Positions 12,787-13,968 of a stretch of 13,968 nt of DNA are shown piece by piece (within the stretch, counting starts at the first letter, position 1; every line of letters begins with the position of its first letter). Made by a program: the position numbers and the translations under genes. The notes beneath the pieces were generated by a model that was not told where the DNA came from, did not search any database, and was given only the letters and a program-made list of their open reading frames with translations. Source of the DNA: an uncultured Bacteroidales bacterium (GTDB lineage Bacteria; Bacteroidota; Bacteroidia; Bacteroidales; Muribaculaceae); contig UQMZ01000065.1 in NCBI GenBank assembly GCA_900542185.1, forward strand, positions 1-13,968, read 5' to 3'.

Positions 12787-13922
12787 ATGTCGAAGAACGA
12801 AAACCGATCCACAATACGCCTGCCTAAGTGTCTGCACGCCATCGCGGAGATTGACGCCGCGAAGTCGCGCCGCGTCACCATAATCGGTGCCAACGGCGCC
12901 GGTAAGTCGCGCTTCATGGACGAGATGATCGAGCTGTGCGGCGACAAGGCATATTGTCTGGACGTGCTCACGGCTTTCTTCCCCGAAAGCAACGAGTCCA
13001 CGCTTCCCGGATCGATCGACGTGCTTTACCGCGAGGCCATGCGCCAGATTCCGTATCTGCGCTCGGACGCCGTCAGCCAGCTCGACAAACTGTTTTACAT
13101 GCTGCTGGCCGACGAGATGCAGAACCTGATGGAAATCAAGGCCACACTGCTGCAGCACGGCACCAAGGCCCGTCTCCCCCTCTCCAAGTTCGACCTGGTG
13201 CGACGCAACTGGGAGACCATCTTCCCCGACAACAGGATAGTGCGCCACGGCAACCGGCTGATGTTCGGCACCGCCGCCGGCGACGACCTAATAACCCTCG
13301 CCTCGCTGAGCCAGGGCGAGAAGGCCGTGCTGTATTACTTGGCGGGCGTGCTGTTTGCCGCTCCGGACGCCACCGTTTTCATCGACTCGCCGGGACTGTT
13401 CCTGCATCCGGCCATACGCCAGACGCTGTGGGATGCCGTGGAGCAACTGCGCCCCGACTGCACGTTCATCTACAACTCGGTGGACGTGGATTTCGTGACC
13501 AGCCGCACCAGCAACACCTGTCTGTGGGTCAAGAGCTACGACAGCCGTCAGCATGCATGGGACTATGACCTGCTGAAGTCCACGCCCCTCTCGGAGGAAC
13601 TGATGATAGAACTGGCCGGCAGCCGCAAGCCCGTTCTGTTCATCGAAGGCGACGACAGCCACAGCATCGACCAGAAGCTATACTCCCTGGTGTTCCGCGA
13701 CAGGACGGTGCGCGCCCTCGGCTCGTGCAACAAGGTGATAGAGACCGTGCGCGCCTTCAACGACCTCAGTTCCATGCACCACCTTCAGAGCATGGGCATC
13801 GTGGACCGCGACCGCCGCACCGATTCCGAAGTGGAGTATCTGCGCAAGAAGAACATCCTGGTGCCCGATGTGGCCGAGATCGAGAACATTTTCCTGCTGC
13901 CGGAAGTGGTCAGGGTCATGGC
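12787..13922 (+). CDS. AAA ATPase fused to DUF4435 (TOPRIM-like) domain, 3'-truncated
   Basis: This is the first 378 codons of an ABC/OLD-type ATPase joined to a DUF4435 domain. The ATPase has Walker A GANGAGKS (34-41), signature LSQGEK (174-179) and Walker B VFIDSPGLFLHP (about 197-210). The usual glutamate after the Walker B aspartate is Ser201, and the switch-histidine region reads IYNSVDVDF (228-236) with no His. From about 280 the DUF4435 part shows FIEGDD (E287), GSCNKV, GIVDRDRR (D340, D342) and EIENIFLLPEV (364-374), which fit a TOPRIM-like acidic cluster. ATPase plus DUF4435 is the composition of PARIS (AriA/AriB) anti-phage systems, including fused forms, but other AAA-DUF4435 proteins exist in Bacteroidota. 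The gene is cut by the adapter at 13923; perhaps 100-180 residues are missing, judging from typical domain size. It is divergent from ribE. Confidence 0.8.
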
Positions 13923-13968
13923 CTGTCTCTTATACACATCTCCGAGCCCACGAGACTAGCGCTCATCT
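13923..13968. other. Nextera/Tn5 sequencing adapter with index (artefact)
   Basis: 13923-13941 is the Tn5 mosaic end in inverse orientation. 13942-13956 is the rest of the Nextera i7-side adapter, 13957-13964 (TAGCGCTC) has the place and length of an i7 index, and 13965-13968 (ATCT) starts the P7 primer. The reading frame through it ends in LLYTSPSPRD, an adapter-encoded peptide rather than a real C-terminus. Confidence 0.97.

Noticed and set aside
12787..13922. Calling the terminal gene AriA/AriB outright
   Set aside because: The gene is truncated, key ATPase residues differ, and AAA-DUF4435 proteins outside PARIS are known; only architecture similarity can be claimed.
17..13941. 19-bp terminal inverted repeats at both ends, as if the window were one large transposon
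   Set aside because: They are the Tn5 mosaic ends used in Nextera libraries, continuous with adapter and index sequence; no transposase is encoded.

Overview
The biological part of this window (about 36-13922) looks like chromosomal DNA from a gut-type Bacteroidales bacterium. The evidence is a set of surface lipoproteins with DUF4493 and PCMD domains, outer-membrane beta-barrels, a DUF4923 protein, and promoter-like boxes of the Bacteroidota type (TAnnTTTG). The genus cannot be fixed from sequence alone; Muribaculaceae, Rikenellaceae or Prevotellaceae are all possible. Both ends are library adapter, not genome: positions 1-35 and 13923-13968 are Nextera/Tn5 read-through, so the last gene is cut off and its apparent C-terminus is artificial.

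Layout. 36-231 holds three copies of a REP-like palindrome, two direct and one inverted. 232-10773 is one unbroken minus-strand gene series with spacings of only -20 to +13 nt, so probably a single operon. It starts at 10773 with three DUF4493 lipoproteins (the first and third carry a C-terminal PCMD or PCMD-like domain, the second does not). Next come two paralogous outer-membrane beta-barrels, a second PCMD lipoprotein without DUF4493, a PAP2-family phosphatase, and a DgkA-type lipid kinase. 10774-11158 is a divergent regulatory region with a good Bacteroidota promoter for the operon, two dyad sequences and a fourth palindrome copy. 11159-12043 (plus) is a secreted DUF4923 protein. 12059-12688 (minus) is riboflavin synthase. 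From 12787 (plus) runs the front part of an AAA ATPase fused to a DUF4435 (TOPRIM-like) domain, an architecture resembling the PARIS anti-phage system.

How it fits together (inference). The operon encodes exported lipoproteins built from exchangeable beta-sandwich modules, beta-barrels that could anchor or export them, and a phosphatase/kinase pair acting on lipid phosphates or lipid alcohols. This could be a surface structure coupled to envelope-lipid remodelling, but no gene in it has a demonstrated substrate that can be read from sequence. The two most interesting parts are this operon, with its internal basic RTRA cassettes and composition breaks at domain boundaries, and the truncated AAA-DUF4435 gene, whose ATPase motifs appear degenerate. 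No tRNA, rRNA, CRISPR array, transposase or integrase was found.
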